This document shows, piece by piece, positions 16,534 to 25,197 of a stretch of 64,000 nucleotides of DNA (its first letter is position 1; each line of letters begins with the position of its first letter). Origin of the DNA: Stutzerimonas stutzeri (GTDB lineage: Bacteria; Pseudomonadota; Gammaproteobacteria; Pseudomonadales; Pseudomonadaceae); assembly GCF_038561965.1 (NCBI RefSeq), contig NZ_CP139348.1, positions 62,001 through 126,000 of the forward strand, read 5' to 3'. Both the position numbers and the translations under genes were made by a program. The notes under the pieces are model-generated. The model did no database searches. It saw only the letters and a program-made list of their open reading frames with translations, and was not told where the DNA came from.

Positions 16534-17889
16534 ATGAGTATCCAGCTCGACCAGCTCACCGGCTGGCTGAAAGAACACAAGATCACCGAAGTGGAATGCC
16601 TGATCAGCGACCTGACCGGGATCGCCCGCGGCAAGATTTCACCAACCAACAAGTTCCTCGGCGAGAAAGGCATGCGCCTGCCGGAAAGCGTTCTGCTGCA
16701 GACCGTGACCGGCGACTACGTCGAGGACGACATCTACTACGAGCTGCTCGATCCGGCCGACATCGACATGTTCTGCCGGCCCGACCCGGATGCCGTTTTT
16801 CTCGTGCCCTGGGCCATCGAGCCCACCGCCCAGGTGATCCACGACACGTACGACAAGATGGGCAATCCCATCGAGCTGTCACCGCGCAACATCCTGAAGC
16901 GCGTACTGAAGATGTACGCCGACCGCGGCTGGCAGCCCATCGTCGCGCCGGAAATGGAGTTCTACCTGACCAAGCGCTGCGAAGATCCGGACCTGCCGTT
17001 CCAGCCGCCGATCGGCCGCTCCGGTCGCCAGGAAACCGGCCGCCAGTCGTTCTCCATCGACGCGGCCAACGAATTCGACCCGCTGTTCGAGGATATGTAC
17101 GACTGGTGCGAGGCACAGGGACTGGATCTGGATACGCTGATCCACGAGGAAGGCACCGCGCAGATGGAGATTAACTTCCGTCATGGCGAGGCGCTGCACC
17201 TGGCCGATCAGATCCTGGTGTTCAAGCGCACCATGCGCGAGGCGGCGCTCAAGCACAACGTCGCCGCCACCTTCATGGCCAAACCGATGACCGGCGAGCC
17301 GGGCAGTGCAATGCACCTGCACCAGAGCGTCATCGACCAGAGCGGACGCAACATCTTCTCCAACGAAGACGGCTCCATGAGCCAGCTGTTCCTGCACCAC
17401 GTCGGCGGCCTGCAGAAGTACATCCCCGAGCTGCTGCCGATGTTCGCGCCGAACGTCAATTCGTTCCGCCGCTTCCTGCCGGATACCTCGGCACCGGTGA
17501 ACGTCGAGTGGGGCGAGGAAAACCGTACCGTGGGCCTGCGCGTACCGGATTCAGATCCGCAGAACCGCCGCGTTGAGAACCGCCTGGCCGGCGCCGATGC
17601 CAATCCTTACCTGGCCATCGCCGCCAGCCTGCTGTGCGGCTACATCGGCATGGTCGAGCAGCTACCACCGAGCCAGCCGGTCAAGGGTCGCGGGTACGAA
17701 CGACGCAACCTGCGCCTGCCGCTGACACTGGAAGCGGCGCTGGAACGGATGGAAACCTGCCGCGAGCTGGAGAAATACCTGAGCCCGAAATTCATCACCG
17801 GCTACGTCGCGGTCAAACGCGCCGAGCAGGAGAACTACCACCGGGTGATCAGTTCCTGGGAGCGGGAGTTCCTGATGCTGTCGGTATAA
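16534..17889 (+). CDS. spuB: Gamma-glutamylputrescine synthetase (glutamine synthetase family)
   Basis: A 451-residue glutamine synthetase-like protein that should ligate glutamate to putrescine with ATP. Visible GS elements are PEMEFYLT, EEGTAQMEINF, GSAMHLHQSV and NRTVGLRVP with RRVENRLAGADANPYLAIA. It lies 42 bp after spuA and 86 bp before spuC, matching PA0298. It is clearly paralogous to spuI but distinct in sequence, so the cluster has two such enzymes on either side of spuA. Confidence 0.93.
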   Translation: MSIQLDQLTGWLKEHKITEVECLISDLTGIARGKISPTNKFLGEKGMRLPESVLLQTVTGDYVEDDIYYELLDPADIDMFCRPDPDAVFLVPWAIEPTAQVIHDTYDKMGNPIELSPRNILKRVLKMYADRGWQPIVAPEMEFYLTKRCEDPDLPFQPPIGRSGRQETGRQSFSIDAANEFDPLFEDMYDWCEAQGLDLDTLIHEEGTAQMEINFRHGEALHLADQILVFKRTMREAALKHNVAATFMAKPMTGEPGSAMHLHQSVIDQSGRNIFSNEDGSMSQLFLHHVGGLQKYIPELLPMFAPNVNSFRRFLPDTSAPVNVEWGEENRTVGLRVPDSDPQNRRVENRLAGADANPYLAIAASLLCGYIGMVEQLPPSQPVKGRGYERRNLRLPLTLEAALERMETCRELEKYLSPKFITGYVAVKRAEQENYHRVISSWEREFLMLSV

Positions 17890-17975
17890 GCGCCGCTTCC
17901 ACCGGAACCGGTCGTAGGGCGGATGACGTTTTTCTCATTCGCCAAACATGCACGTACTTTATCGAGAGGTGACTG

Positions 17976-19334
17976 ATGAGCGATTCGCAAACCCTGCACT
18001 GGCAAGCGCTGAGCCGCGACCATCATCTGCCGCCGTTTACCGACTACAAAGCGCTGAATGCCAAGGGCACGCGCATCATCACCAAGGCGTCCGGCGTCTA
18101 TCTGTGGGACAGCGAGGGGCACAAGATCCTCGACGCCATGGCCGGGCTCTGGTGCGTCAACCTCGGCTATGGCCGCGAGGAGCTGGTCGAGGCCGCGACC
18201 AAGCAGATGCGCGAGCTGCCTTACTACAACCTGTTCTTCCAGACTGCGCACCCGCCGGCCGTGGCGCTGGCCAAGGCGATTGCCGACATCGCACCGGCCG
18301 GCATGAACCACGTGTTCTTTACCGGGTCCGGCTCGGAAGCCAACGACACCGTGCTGCGCATGGTGCGCCATTACTGGGCGATCAAGGGCCAACCGGCGAA
18401 GAAGGTGGTCATCGGCCGCTGGAACGGCTACCACGGCTCGACCATCGCCGGCGCCAGCCTGGGTGGGATGAAAGCCATGCACGAGCAGGGTGACGGTCCG
18501 ATCCCCGGCATCGAGCATATCGATCAGCCCTACTGGTTCGGCGAGGGCGGCGACATGAGCCCGGAAGAGTTCGGCGTGCGCATTGCCGACCAACTGGAGC
18601 AGAAGATCCTCGAAGTTGGTGAGGACAAGGTCGCCGCCTTCATCGCCGAACCGATCCAGGGCGCCGGCGGCGTGATCATCCCGCCGGAAACGTACTGGCC
18701 GCGGATCAAGGAAATTCTCGCGCGCTACGACATCCTCTTCATCGCCGACGAAGTCATCTGCGGCTTCGGCCGTACCGGTGAGTGGTTCGGCAGCGACTAT
18801 TACGGCCTCGAGCCGGATTTGATGCCGATCGCCAAGGGGCTGACCTCGGGCTATATCCCCATGGGCGGCGTGGTGGTACGCGACGAAGTGGTGCAGACGC
18901 TCAACGAGGGCGGCGAGTTCTATCACGGCTTCACCTACTCGGGGCATCCAGTGGCCGCCGCGGTGGCGCTGGAGAACATCCGCATCCTGCGCGAGGAAAA
19001 GATCGTCGAGCGGGTGAAGACCAAGACGGCACCCTATTTGCAGTCTCGCTGGCAGGAGCTGATTGAGCATCCGCTGGTGGGCGAAGCCCGTGGCGTTGGC
19101 CTGCTCGGTGCGCTGGAGCTGGTGAAGAACAAGAAGACCCGCGAGCGCTTTGCCGACCCCGGCGTCGGCATGCTGTGTCGTGAGCATTGCTTCCGTAACG
19201 GCCTGGTGATGCGGGCGGTTGGCGACACCATGATCATCTCCCCGCCGCTGGTTATCAGCGAGGAGCAGATCGACGAGCTGATCGGCAAGGTGCGTCTGTG
19301 CCTGGATGCAACGGCCAAGGATGTGCTGGGTTGA
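17976..19334 (+). CDS. spuC: Putrescine--pyruvate aminotransferase
   Basis: A class III PLP-dependent aminotransferase of 452 residues that moves the amino group of putrescine (or cadaverine) to pyruvate, giving 4-aminobutanal and alanine. Key motifs: FTGSGSEANDTVLRM (phosphate binding), NGYHGST, DEVICGFGRTG (Asp to the PLP pyridine) and the PLP lysine in PIAKGLTSGY. Length and position match PA0299. With SpuA and SpuB it gives the cell both a direct transamination and a gamma-glutamyl route for putrescine. Confidence 0.95.
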   Translation: MSDSQTLHWQALSRDHHLPPFTDYKALNAKGTRIITKASGVYLWDSEGHKILDAMAGLWCVNLGYGREELVEAATKQMRELPYYNLFFQTAHPPAVALAKAIADIAPAGMNHVFFTGSGSEANDTVLRMVRHYWAIKGQPAKKVVIGRWNGYHGSTIAGASLGGMKAMHEQGDGPIPGIEHIDQPYWFGEGGDMSPEEFGVRIADQLEQKILEVGEDKVAAFIAEPIQGAGGVIIPPETYWPRIKEILARYDILFIADEVICGFGRTGEWFGSDYYGLEPDLMPIAKGLTSGYIPMGGVVVRDEVVQTLNEGGEFYHGFTYSGHPVAAAVALENIRILREEKIVERVKTKTAPYLQSRWQELIEHPLVGEARGVGLLGALELVKNKKTRERFADPGVGMLCREHCFRNGLVMRAVGDTMIISPPLVISEEQIDELIGKVRLCLDATAKDVLG

Positions 19335-19551
19335 GCGACGCGGCAGCCGGTGCTAGCTGGGCCACGGTTGTCGATTGCCAGCTGCGTGCGTTCGGGTTGT
19401 TGAAAAAAAGCCCCTGACCTTGCCAGACTGCGCGCGTGCTGGAGGCCAGACTTGCCGAGGGGTGTGTCGACGCCGGCACACCGCGGGCCGTTCCGCTACA
19501 TGGCCTGCTCCACTGCCCCGACAATTAACGATGACAACAGGAGCTGCACGG

Positions 19552-20643
19552 ATGAAACCCTTCGCCAAGACCCTTCTTGCCATGACGCTGGCCGGCACCG
19601 TTGCCGGGGCTGCTCAGGCTCAGGTATTGCACGTCTACAACTGGTCCGACTACATCGCCGAAGACACCCTGGAAAACTTCACCAAGGAAACCGGCATCAA
19701 GGTCGTCTACGATGTCTTCGACAGCAATGAAGTGCTCGAAGCCAAACTGTTGGCCGGTAGCTCCGGTTATGACGTGGTGGTGCCGTCCAACCCGTTCCTG
19801 GCCAAGCAGATCAAGGCCGGCGTGTTCCAGAAGCTGGACAAGTCCAAGCTGCCGAACTGGGAAAATCTCGACAAGGACCTGCTCAAGGCGCTGGAGCCGA
19901 GCGACCCGGGCAACCAGTACTCGATTCCCTACATGTGGGGCACCATCGGCATCGGCTACAACGTCGACAAGGTCAAGGCCGTACTCGGCGATAACGCGCC
20001 GGTGAACTCCTGGGATCTGGTGTTCAAGCCGGAAAACATCGAGAAGCTGAAGTCCTGTGGCGTCGCCTTCCTCGACTCGCCGACCGAGATGCTGCCTGCC
20101 GCGCTGCACTACCTGGGTTATGCGCCGGACAGCGGCAAGGCCGACGAGCTGAAGAAGGCCGAAGACCTGTTCATGCAGATCCGCCCGCACGTCGCCTACT
20201 TCCATTCGTCCAAGTACATCTCGGACCTGGCCAACGGCAATATCTGCGTGGCGATCGGTTATTCCGGCGACATCTACCAAGGCAAATCCCGCGCCGAGGA
20301 AGCGGCCAACGGCGTAAACGTCGGCTACAAGATTCCGCAGCAGGGCGCCGGCAGCTTCTTCGACATGCTGGCGGTGCCAGCCGATGCCAAGAACGTCGAC
20401 AACGCCCACGTCTTCCTCAACTACCTGATGAAGCCGGAAGTGATGGCGTCGATCACCAACTACGTGCAGTTCCCCAACGGCAACGCCGCTGCTACCCCGT
20501 TGCTGGATGAAGCGATTCGCACGGACGAAGGTATCTACCCGAGCAAGGAGGTGCTGCAGAAGCTCTACACCTTCCCTGACCTGGATCCGAAAACCCAGCG
20601 CGCGATGACCCGCAGCTGGACCAAGATCAAGTCCGGACGTTGA
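19552..20643 (+). CDS. spuD: Putrescine-binding periplasmic protein
   Basis: A 363-residue PotF-like receptor with a signal peptide (cleavage after AQA, about residue 23) that captures putrescine for the SpuFGH transporter. The polyamine-site features are VYNWSDYI and SGYDVVVPSN. Phe269 (GSFFDM) stands where P. aeruginosa SpuD has Phe273, reported as the residue that favours putrescine over spermidine. The ATG at 19552 has CAGGAG 8 nt before it; longer in-frame starts put a non-secretory stretch before the signal peptide. It is followed by a hairpin and a 245-bp gap before spuE. Confidence 0.94.
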   Translation: MKPFAKTLLAMTLAGTVAGAAQAQVLHVYNWSDYIAEDTLENFTKETGIKVVYDVFDSNEVLEAKLLAGSSGYDVVVPSNPFLAKQIKAGVFQKLDKSKLPNWENLDKDLLKALEPSDPGNQYSIPYMWGTIGIGYNVDKVKAVLGDNAPVNSWDLVFKPENIEKLKSCGVAFLDSPTEMLPAALHYLGYAPDSGKADELKKAEDLFMQIRPHVAYFHSSKYISDLANGNICVAIGYSGDIYQGKSRAEEAANGVNVGYKIPQQGAGSFFDMLAVPADAKNVDNAHVFLNYLMKPEVMASITNYVQFPNGNAAATPLLDEAIRTDEGIYPSKEVLQKLYTFPDLDPKTQRAMTRSWTKIKSGR

Positions 20644-20650
20644 TGGGCCC

Positions 20651-20698
20651 GCCCCGATGCCGGCTAGTGTGTACGCACGCATGCACGGCTATCGGGGC
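20651..20698 (+). other. Long hairpin directly after spuD
   Basis: GCCCCGAT (20651-20658) and ATCGGGGC (20691-20698) form a perfect 8-bp stem around a 32-nt loop, starting 7 nt after the spuD stop codon. There is no T-tract. A stem-loop after a binding-protein gene often protects its mRNA from 3' decay or reduces read-through. Confidence 0.35.
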
Positions 20699-20888
20699 AA
20701 TCATCGACAGCAGTACCTGCCGCACATTGGGTTGCGAGAGTAAGCATCCGAACACGGCCCCGGCACGCCTGCTCGTCGCGGCAGCACTGTCCGTTACACC
20801 AAATCTGTTGATTTTCAGAGGTTTTTCCAATAAACAGCCCGCCTTTCCCGCCGGGATCGCGCGCGGTCTGTAACAAGAGGACTCATTC

Positions 20889-21974
20889 ATGCGTTCGACA
20901 TTCAAGTCGCTGATCGTCGCCGCCGCCATTGCCGGTACCGCGACCGCCCAGGCTGCGTCCGTGCACATCTACAACTGGTCGGATTACATCGGCGAAACGA
21001 CGCTGGAAGAGTTCGAGAAGGAAACCGGCATCAAGCCCGTCTACGACGTCTTCGATTCCAATGAAACCCTGGAAGGCAAACTGCTGGCTGGCCGCAGCGG
21101 CTACGACGTGGTGGTGCCCTCCAACCATTTCCTCGGCAAGCAGATCCGTGCCGGTGCGTTCCAGGCGCTGGACAAGAGCAAGCTGCCGAACTGGGAACAC
21201 CTCGACCCGGCGCTGCTCAAGCAGCTGCAGAAGAACGACCCCAGCAATGCCCATGCGGCGCCGTATCTATGGGGCACCAACGGCATCGGTTACAACGTGG
21301 AGAAGGTCAAAGCCGCGCTGGGCGTCGATGAGATCGATTCCTGGGCGGTGATCTTCGAGCCGGAGAACGCGGCAAAGCTGGCCAGCTGCGGCATCGCCTT
21401 TCTCGATTCGGCGGATGAGATGATCCCGGCCATGCTCAACTACCTGGGGCTGGACCCCAACAGCGAGAACGCCGCGGATTATCAGAAGGCCGAGGAGAAG
21501 CTCCTGGCCGTGCGTCCACATGTGCGTTATTTCCATTCTTCCAAATACATTTCTGACCTCGCCAATGGCAATATCTGCGTCGCCGCCGGGTTCTCCGGCG
21601 ATGTATTCCAGGCGGCCGCCCGCGCCGAGGAAGCCGGCAAAGGGGTCGAGATCGCCTACGCCATTCCCAAGGAGGGCGGCAACCTCTGGTTCGACATGCT
21701 CGCCATTCCGGCCGATGCACGTAACGTCGACGAAGCCCACGCGTTCATCAACTACCTGCTGCGCCCCGAAGTGATTGCCGGGGTGAGTGACTATGTCGGT
21801 TACGCCAACCCCAATCTCAAGGCCGGCGAGCTGATGGACCAGGAGGTGCGCCAGGACGCTTCGGTATATCCGCCGCAGGAAGTGCTGGATCGCCTGTACG
21901 TCATGGCCGAGCTGCCGCCGAAGATCCAGCGGTTGACGACCCGCTCCTGGACCAAGGTGAAGTCCGGCAAGTGA
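20889..21974 (+). CDS. spuE: Spermidine-binding periplasmic protein
   Basis: A 361-residue paralogue of SpuD with its own signal peptide (cleavage near ATAQA/A). Trp267 (NLWFDM) takes the place of Phe269 in SpuD, matching P. aeruginosa SpuE Trp271, which is reported to confer spermidine specificity. It shares IYNWSDYI and SGYDVVVPSNHF. The 245-bp gap upstream may hold its own promoter; an ATAACAAGAGGA ribosome-binding region precedes the ATG. It probably uses the same SpuFGH membrane complex. Confidence 0.94.
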   Translation: MRSTFKSLIVAAAIAGTATAQAASVHIYNWSDYIGETTLEEFEKETGIKPVYDVFDSNETLEGKLLAGRSGYDVVVPSNHFLGKQIRAGAFQALDKSKLPNWEHLDPALLKQLQKNDPSNAHAAPYLWGTNGIGYNVEKVKAALGVDEIDSWAVIFEPENAAKLASCGIAFLDSADEMIPAMLNYLGLDPNSENAADYQKAEEKLLAVRPHVRYFHSSKYISDLANGNICVAAGFSGDVFQAAARAEEAGKGVEIAYAIPKEGGNLWFDMLAIPADARNVDEAHAFINYLLRPEVIAGVSDYVGYANPNLKAGELMDQEVRQDASVYPPQEVLDRLYVMAELPPKIQRLTTRSWTKVKSGK

Positions 21975-21989
21975 ACCCCTGATCGAAGG

Positions 21990-22007
21990 GCGCGTCTGGC
22001 GACGCGC
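21990..22007 (+). other. Hairpin between spuE and spuF
   Basis: GCGCGTC and GACGCGC form a perfect 7-bp GC stem with loop TGGC, 15 nt after the spuE stop codon and before the transporter genes. There is no T-run. This is the usual place for an element that keeps binding-protein mRNA more abundant than transporter mRNA. Confidence 0.42.
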
Positions 22008-22073
22008 TCGTTGCAATGACCACTAGATACCCGGCGCAGGCCGGCCAACCTTTTTCATTTCGGGAGTTCGCGC

Positions 22074-23225
22074 ATGGCCGTTGCCTCCAGCGCCTACAAG
22101 AAAGCCCTCAGTGGCGAGAGCAAGAACAAGCAGGTGCTGCTGAAGATCGATCGCGTCACCAAGAAGTTCGACGAAACGGTGGCGGTCGACGATGTCTCGC
22201 TGAGCATCCATCAGGGCGAAATCTTCGCGCTGCTGGGCGGTTCGGGCTCGGGAAAATCGACCCTGCTGCGCATGCTCGCCGGCTTCGAGCGGCCCACCGA
22301 GGGACGCATCTTCCTCGATGGCCAGGACATTACCGACATGCCGCCCTACGAGCGGCCGATCAACATGATGTTCCAGTCCTACGCCCTGTTCCCGCACATG
22401 ACAGTGGAGCAGAACATCGCTTTCGGCCTCAAGCAGGATGGGCTGCCGAAAGAGGAGGTCGAAGCGCGGGTGAAGGAGATGCTCGGGCTGGTGCAGATGA
22501 GTCAGTACGCCAGGCGCAAGCCGCATCAGCTGTCCGGCGGCCAACGCCAGCGTGTCGCGCTGGCGCGTTCGCTTGCCAAGCGTCCCAAGCTGCTGCTGCT
22601 CGACGAGCCGATGGGCGCGCTGGACAAGAAGCTGCGCTCACAGATGCAGCTGGAGCTGGTGCAGATCATCGAGCGCGTCGGCGTGACCTGCGTGATGGTC
22701 ACCCACGACCAGGAAGAGGCCATGACCATGGCCGAACGCATTGCCATCATGCATTTGGGTTGGATCGCCCAGGTCGGCAGCCCGATGGACATCTACGAGA
22801 CCCCGGCGAGCCGCCTGGTCTGCGAGTTCATCGGCAACGTCAACCTGTTCGATGGCGAGCTGATCGAAGACATGGGCGATCACGCCGTCATTGCCAGCCC
22901 AGGCCTTGAGAACCCGATCTACGTCGGTCACGGCATCAGTACCCGCGCCCAGGACAAGCAGATCACCTACGCGATCCGTCCGGAAAAGCTGCTGATCGGC
23001 ACCGAACTGCCAGAACTGGAGCGCCCTGGCTACAACTGGGCCAAAGGCGTCGTGCACGACATCGCCTACCTCGGTGGCCACTCGGTCTATTACATCAAGC
23101 TGCCATCCGGTGGCGTGCTGCAGGCCTTCATGGCCAACGCCGAGCGCCACGTGAAACTGCCGACCTGGGAGGAAGAGGTGTACGTCTACTGGTGGGATGA
23201 CAGCGGCGTGGTGTTGCAGGCATGA
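22074..23225 (+). CDS. spuF: Polyamine ABC transporter ATP-binding protein
   Basis: A PotG-like ATPase of 383 residues that energises polyamine import. It has Walker A GGSGSGKSTLL, Q-loop MMFQSYALFPH, signature LSGGQRQRVALARSL, Walker B LLLLDEPMGALD and the switch His in VTHDQEEAM. The C-terminal TOBE-like domain (about 280-380) is present. It overlaps spuG by 4 bp. Position and length match PA0302. Confidence 0.95.
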   Translation: MAVASSAYKKALSGESKNKQVLLKIDRVTKKFDETVAVDDVSLSIHQGEIFALLGGSGSGKSTLLRMLAGFERPTEGRIFLDGQDITDMPPYERPINMMFQSYALFPHMTVEQNIAFGLKQDGLPKEEVEARVKEMLGLVQMSQYARRKPHQLSGGQRQRVALARSLAKRPKLLLLDEPMGALDKKLRSQMQLELVQIIERVGVTCVMVTHDQEEAMTMAERIAIMHLGWIAQVGSPMDIYETPASRLVCEFIGNVNLFDGELIEDMGDHAVIASPGLENPIYVGHGISTRAQDKQITYAIRPEKLLIGTELPELERPGYNWAKGVVHDIAYLGGHSVYYIKLPSGGVLQAFMANAERHVKLPTWEEEVYVYWWDDSGVVLQA

Positions 23226-24118
23226 AGCGCTCGCCGTTGAACACCGGGCGCCGACTGGTCATCGGCGTACCCTTCGTTTGGCTGATGCTGTTCTTCCTGC
23301 TGCCATTCGCCATCGTGCTGAAGATCAGCTTCGCCGAAGCCGATGTGGCGATACCGCCGTATACCGACATCTTCGCCTATGCCAACCAGCAGCTGCAGGT
23401 GCTGGTAAACCTCGGCAACTACATCTTCCTCAGCGAAGACGAGCTGTATCTGGCGGCCTATCTGGGCTCGCTGAAGATCGCCTTCTTCAGCACCCTGCTC
23501 TGCCTGCTGATCGGCTATCCCATGGCCTATGCGATCTCGCGGGCGCGCAAGGATCTGCAGACGGTGCTGCTGCTGCTGATCATGATGCCGACCTGGACCG
23601 CCATCCTCATCCGCGTCTATGCCTGGATGGGCATTCTCAGCAGCAACGGTCTGCTCAACAGCCTGCTGCTCGGCATGGGGCTGATCGACACACCGCTGCA
23701 GATACTCAATACGGATATCGCCGTGTACATCGGCGTGGTCTATTCCTACCTGCCGTTCATGATCCTGCCGCTCTACGCCAACCTGGTGAAGCACGACCAG
23801 AGCCTGCTGGAGGCCGCCTCCGACCTCGGTGCGCGCAACCTCACCAGCTTCTGGAAGATCACCGTGCCGCTGTCGAAGAACGGCATCATCGCCGGTTGCA
23901 TGCTGGTGTTCATCCCGGTGGTGGGCGAGTTCGTCATCCCCGAACTGCTCGGCGGCCCGGAGACGCTGATGATCGGCAAGGTGCTGTGGCAGGAGTTCTT
24001 CAACAACCGTGATTGGCCAGTGGCCTCGGCTCTGGCGGTGGTGATGCTGGCGATCCTGCTGATACCGATCATCCTGTTCAACAGAAACCAAGCCAAGGAA
24101 CTGGAGGGCAAGCTATGA
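23222..24118 (+). CDS. spuG: Polyamine ABC transporter permease
   Basis: A 298-residue PotH-like inner-membrane permease with about six helices and the EAA loop EAASDLGARNLTSFWKITVPLSKNGI that docks on the ATPase. It overlaps both neighbours by 4 bp (ATGA), which fits coupled translation of the membrane complex. It matches PA0303. Confidence 0.95.
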   Translation: MKRSPLNTGRRLVIGVPFVWLMLFFLLPFAIVLKISFAEADVAIPPYTDIFAYANQQLQVLVNLGNYIFLSEDELYLAAYLGSLKIAFFSTLLCLLIGYPMAYAISRARKDLQTVLLLLIMMPTWTAILIRVYAWMGILSSNGLLNSLLLGMGLIDTPLQILNTDIAVYIGVVYSYLPFMILPLYANLVKHDQSLLEAASDLGARNLTSFWKITVPLSKNGIIAGCMLVFIPVVGEFVIPELLGGPETLMIGKVLWQEFFNNRDWPVASALAVVMLAILLIPIILFNRNQAKELEGKL

Positions 24119-25017
24119 GGCGCTGGAGCTTTTCCAATCTGATCCTGGTGCTCGGGTTGCTGTTCATCTACCTGCCGATGGTGATTCTGGTCATCTACTC
24201 GTTCAACGCCTCGCGGTTGGTGACGGTGTGGGGTGGCTGGTCGCTGAAGTGGTACACCGGGCTGCTGGACAACTCCCAGCTGATGGGCGCGGTGATGCGC
24301 TCGCTGGAAGTCGCGGCCTACACCGCGGTTGCCGCCGTGGCGCTGGGCACCATGGCTGCATTCGTCCTCACGCGGATCCCGGTGTTCCGTGGCCGCACGC
24401 TGTTCGGTGGCCTGGTCACCGCGCCGCTGGTGATGCCGGAAGTGATCACCGGTCTGTCCTTGCTGCTGTTGTTCGTCGCCATGGCGCAACTGGTCGGCTG
24501 GCCGGCGCAGCGCGGGCTGGTGACGATCTGGATCGCCCACACCACCTTCTGCTCGGCGTACGTCGCGGTGGTGGTGATGGCGCGCCTGCGCGAGCTGGAC
24601 CTGTCCATCGAGGAAGCCGCGATGGACCTCGGTGCGCGACCGTGGAAGGTATTCTTCGTGATCACCATGCCGATGATCGCGCCCTCGCTGGCGGCTGGCG
24701 GCATGCTCTCCTTCGCCCTGTCGCTGGATGATCTGGTACTGGCCAGCTTCGTCTCCGGTCCAGGTTCGACCACCCTGCCGATGGAGATCTTCTCTGCCGT
24801 GCGTCTGGGCGTGAAACCGGAGATCAACGCGGTGGCCAGCCTGATCCTGCTCAGCGTGTCGCTGGCGACCTTCCTTGCCTGGTTCCTCACCCGCCGCGCC
24901 GAAAAACGCCGTATCCGCGCGATGCAGCAGGCCGCTGCTGAAACCGCTGGCAATCCGACCTGGCGCCAGGTGATCGACAGCCGCAAAGTGCTGGTGCCGC
25001 CCTCGGTACATACCTGA
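24115..25017 (+). CDS. spuH: Polyamine ABC transporter permease
   Basis: A 300-residue PotI-like permease starting MRRWSFSNLILVLGLLFIYLPM. The EAA loop reads EEAAMDLGARPWKVFFVITMPMI. The ATG at 24115 overlaps the spuG stop by 4 bp, so longer upstream frames are discarded. It ends the spu cluster and is followed by a strong intrinsic terminator. It matches PA0304. Confidence 0.95.
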   Translation: MRRWSFSNLILVLGLLFIYLPMVILVIYSFNASRLVTVWGGWSLKWYTGLLDNSQLMGAVMRSLEVAAYTAVAAVALGTMAAFVLTRIPVFRGRTLFGGLVTAPLVMPEVITGLSLLLLFVAMAQLVGWPAQRGLVTIWIAHTTFCSAYVAVVVMARLRELDLSIEEAAMDLGARPWKVFFVITMPMIAPSLAAGGMLSFALSLDDLVLASFVSGPGSTTLPMEIFSAVRLGVKPEINAVASLILLSVSLATFLAWFLTRRAEKRRIRAMQQAAAETAGNPTWRQVIDSRKVLVPPSVHT

Positions 25018-25040
25018 GCATTGGCTCGACAGCAAAACGA

Positions 25041-25070
25041 AAAGGGCGCATCGATGCGCCCTTTTTGTTT
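25041..25070. terminator. Strong intrinsic terminator, probably bidirectional
   Basis: AAAGGGCGCATCGATGCGCCCTTT (25041-25064, split here as two arms AAAGGGCGCATC and GATGCGCCCTTT) is a perfect inverted repeat. On the plus strand it runs into CCCTTTTTGTTT, ending the spu operon. On the minus strand the stem is followed by a T-rich stretch, so it may also end the nnrS operon, although that stop codon is about 130 bp away. The spacer 25071-25197 shows nothing else. Confidence 0.9.
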
Positions 25071-25197
25071 CAGTTGTCTGCTCCGCAACGCCATGTGCAG
25101 CCGGAGAGCGGATAACGCGAGTCGCGCCATCTTCAGGCATCACGTCTCGGTGCGTCCGTTGCGCTTCCCCAGCAACCATTCCGCGTCCATGTGCCGA

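Noticed and set aside
14131..17889. One of the two glutamine synthetase-like genes as glnA
   Set aside because: Both lie in the polyamine cluster and resemble gamma-glutamylpolyamine synthetases; GlnA is normally linked to ntrBC.
17835..19187. A 450-codon open frame opposite spuC
   Set aside because: It is the complement of a well-supported aminotransferase gene and shows only low-complexity composition.
19525..20682. A 385-codon open frame opposite spuD
   Set aside because: It is antisense to a periplasmic binding protein with signal peptide and ribosome-binding site. No domain is seen.
23773..25179. A 468-codon open frame opposite spuG and spuH
   Set aside because: It spans two overlapping permease genes and a strong terminator, and is rich in Gln, Arg and His, as antisense frames of permeases usually are.
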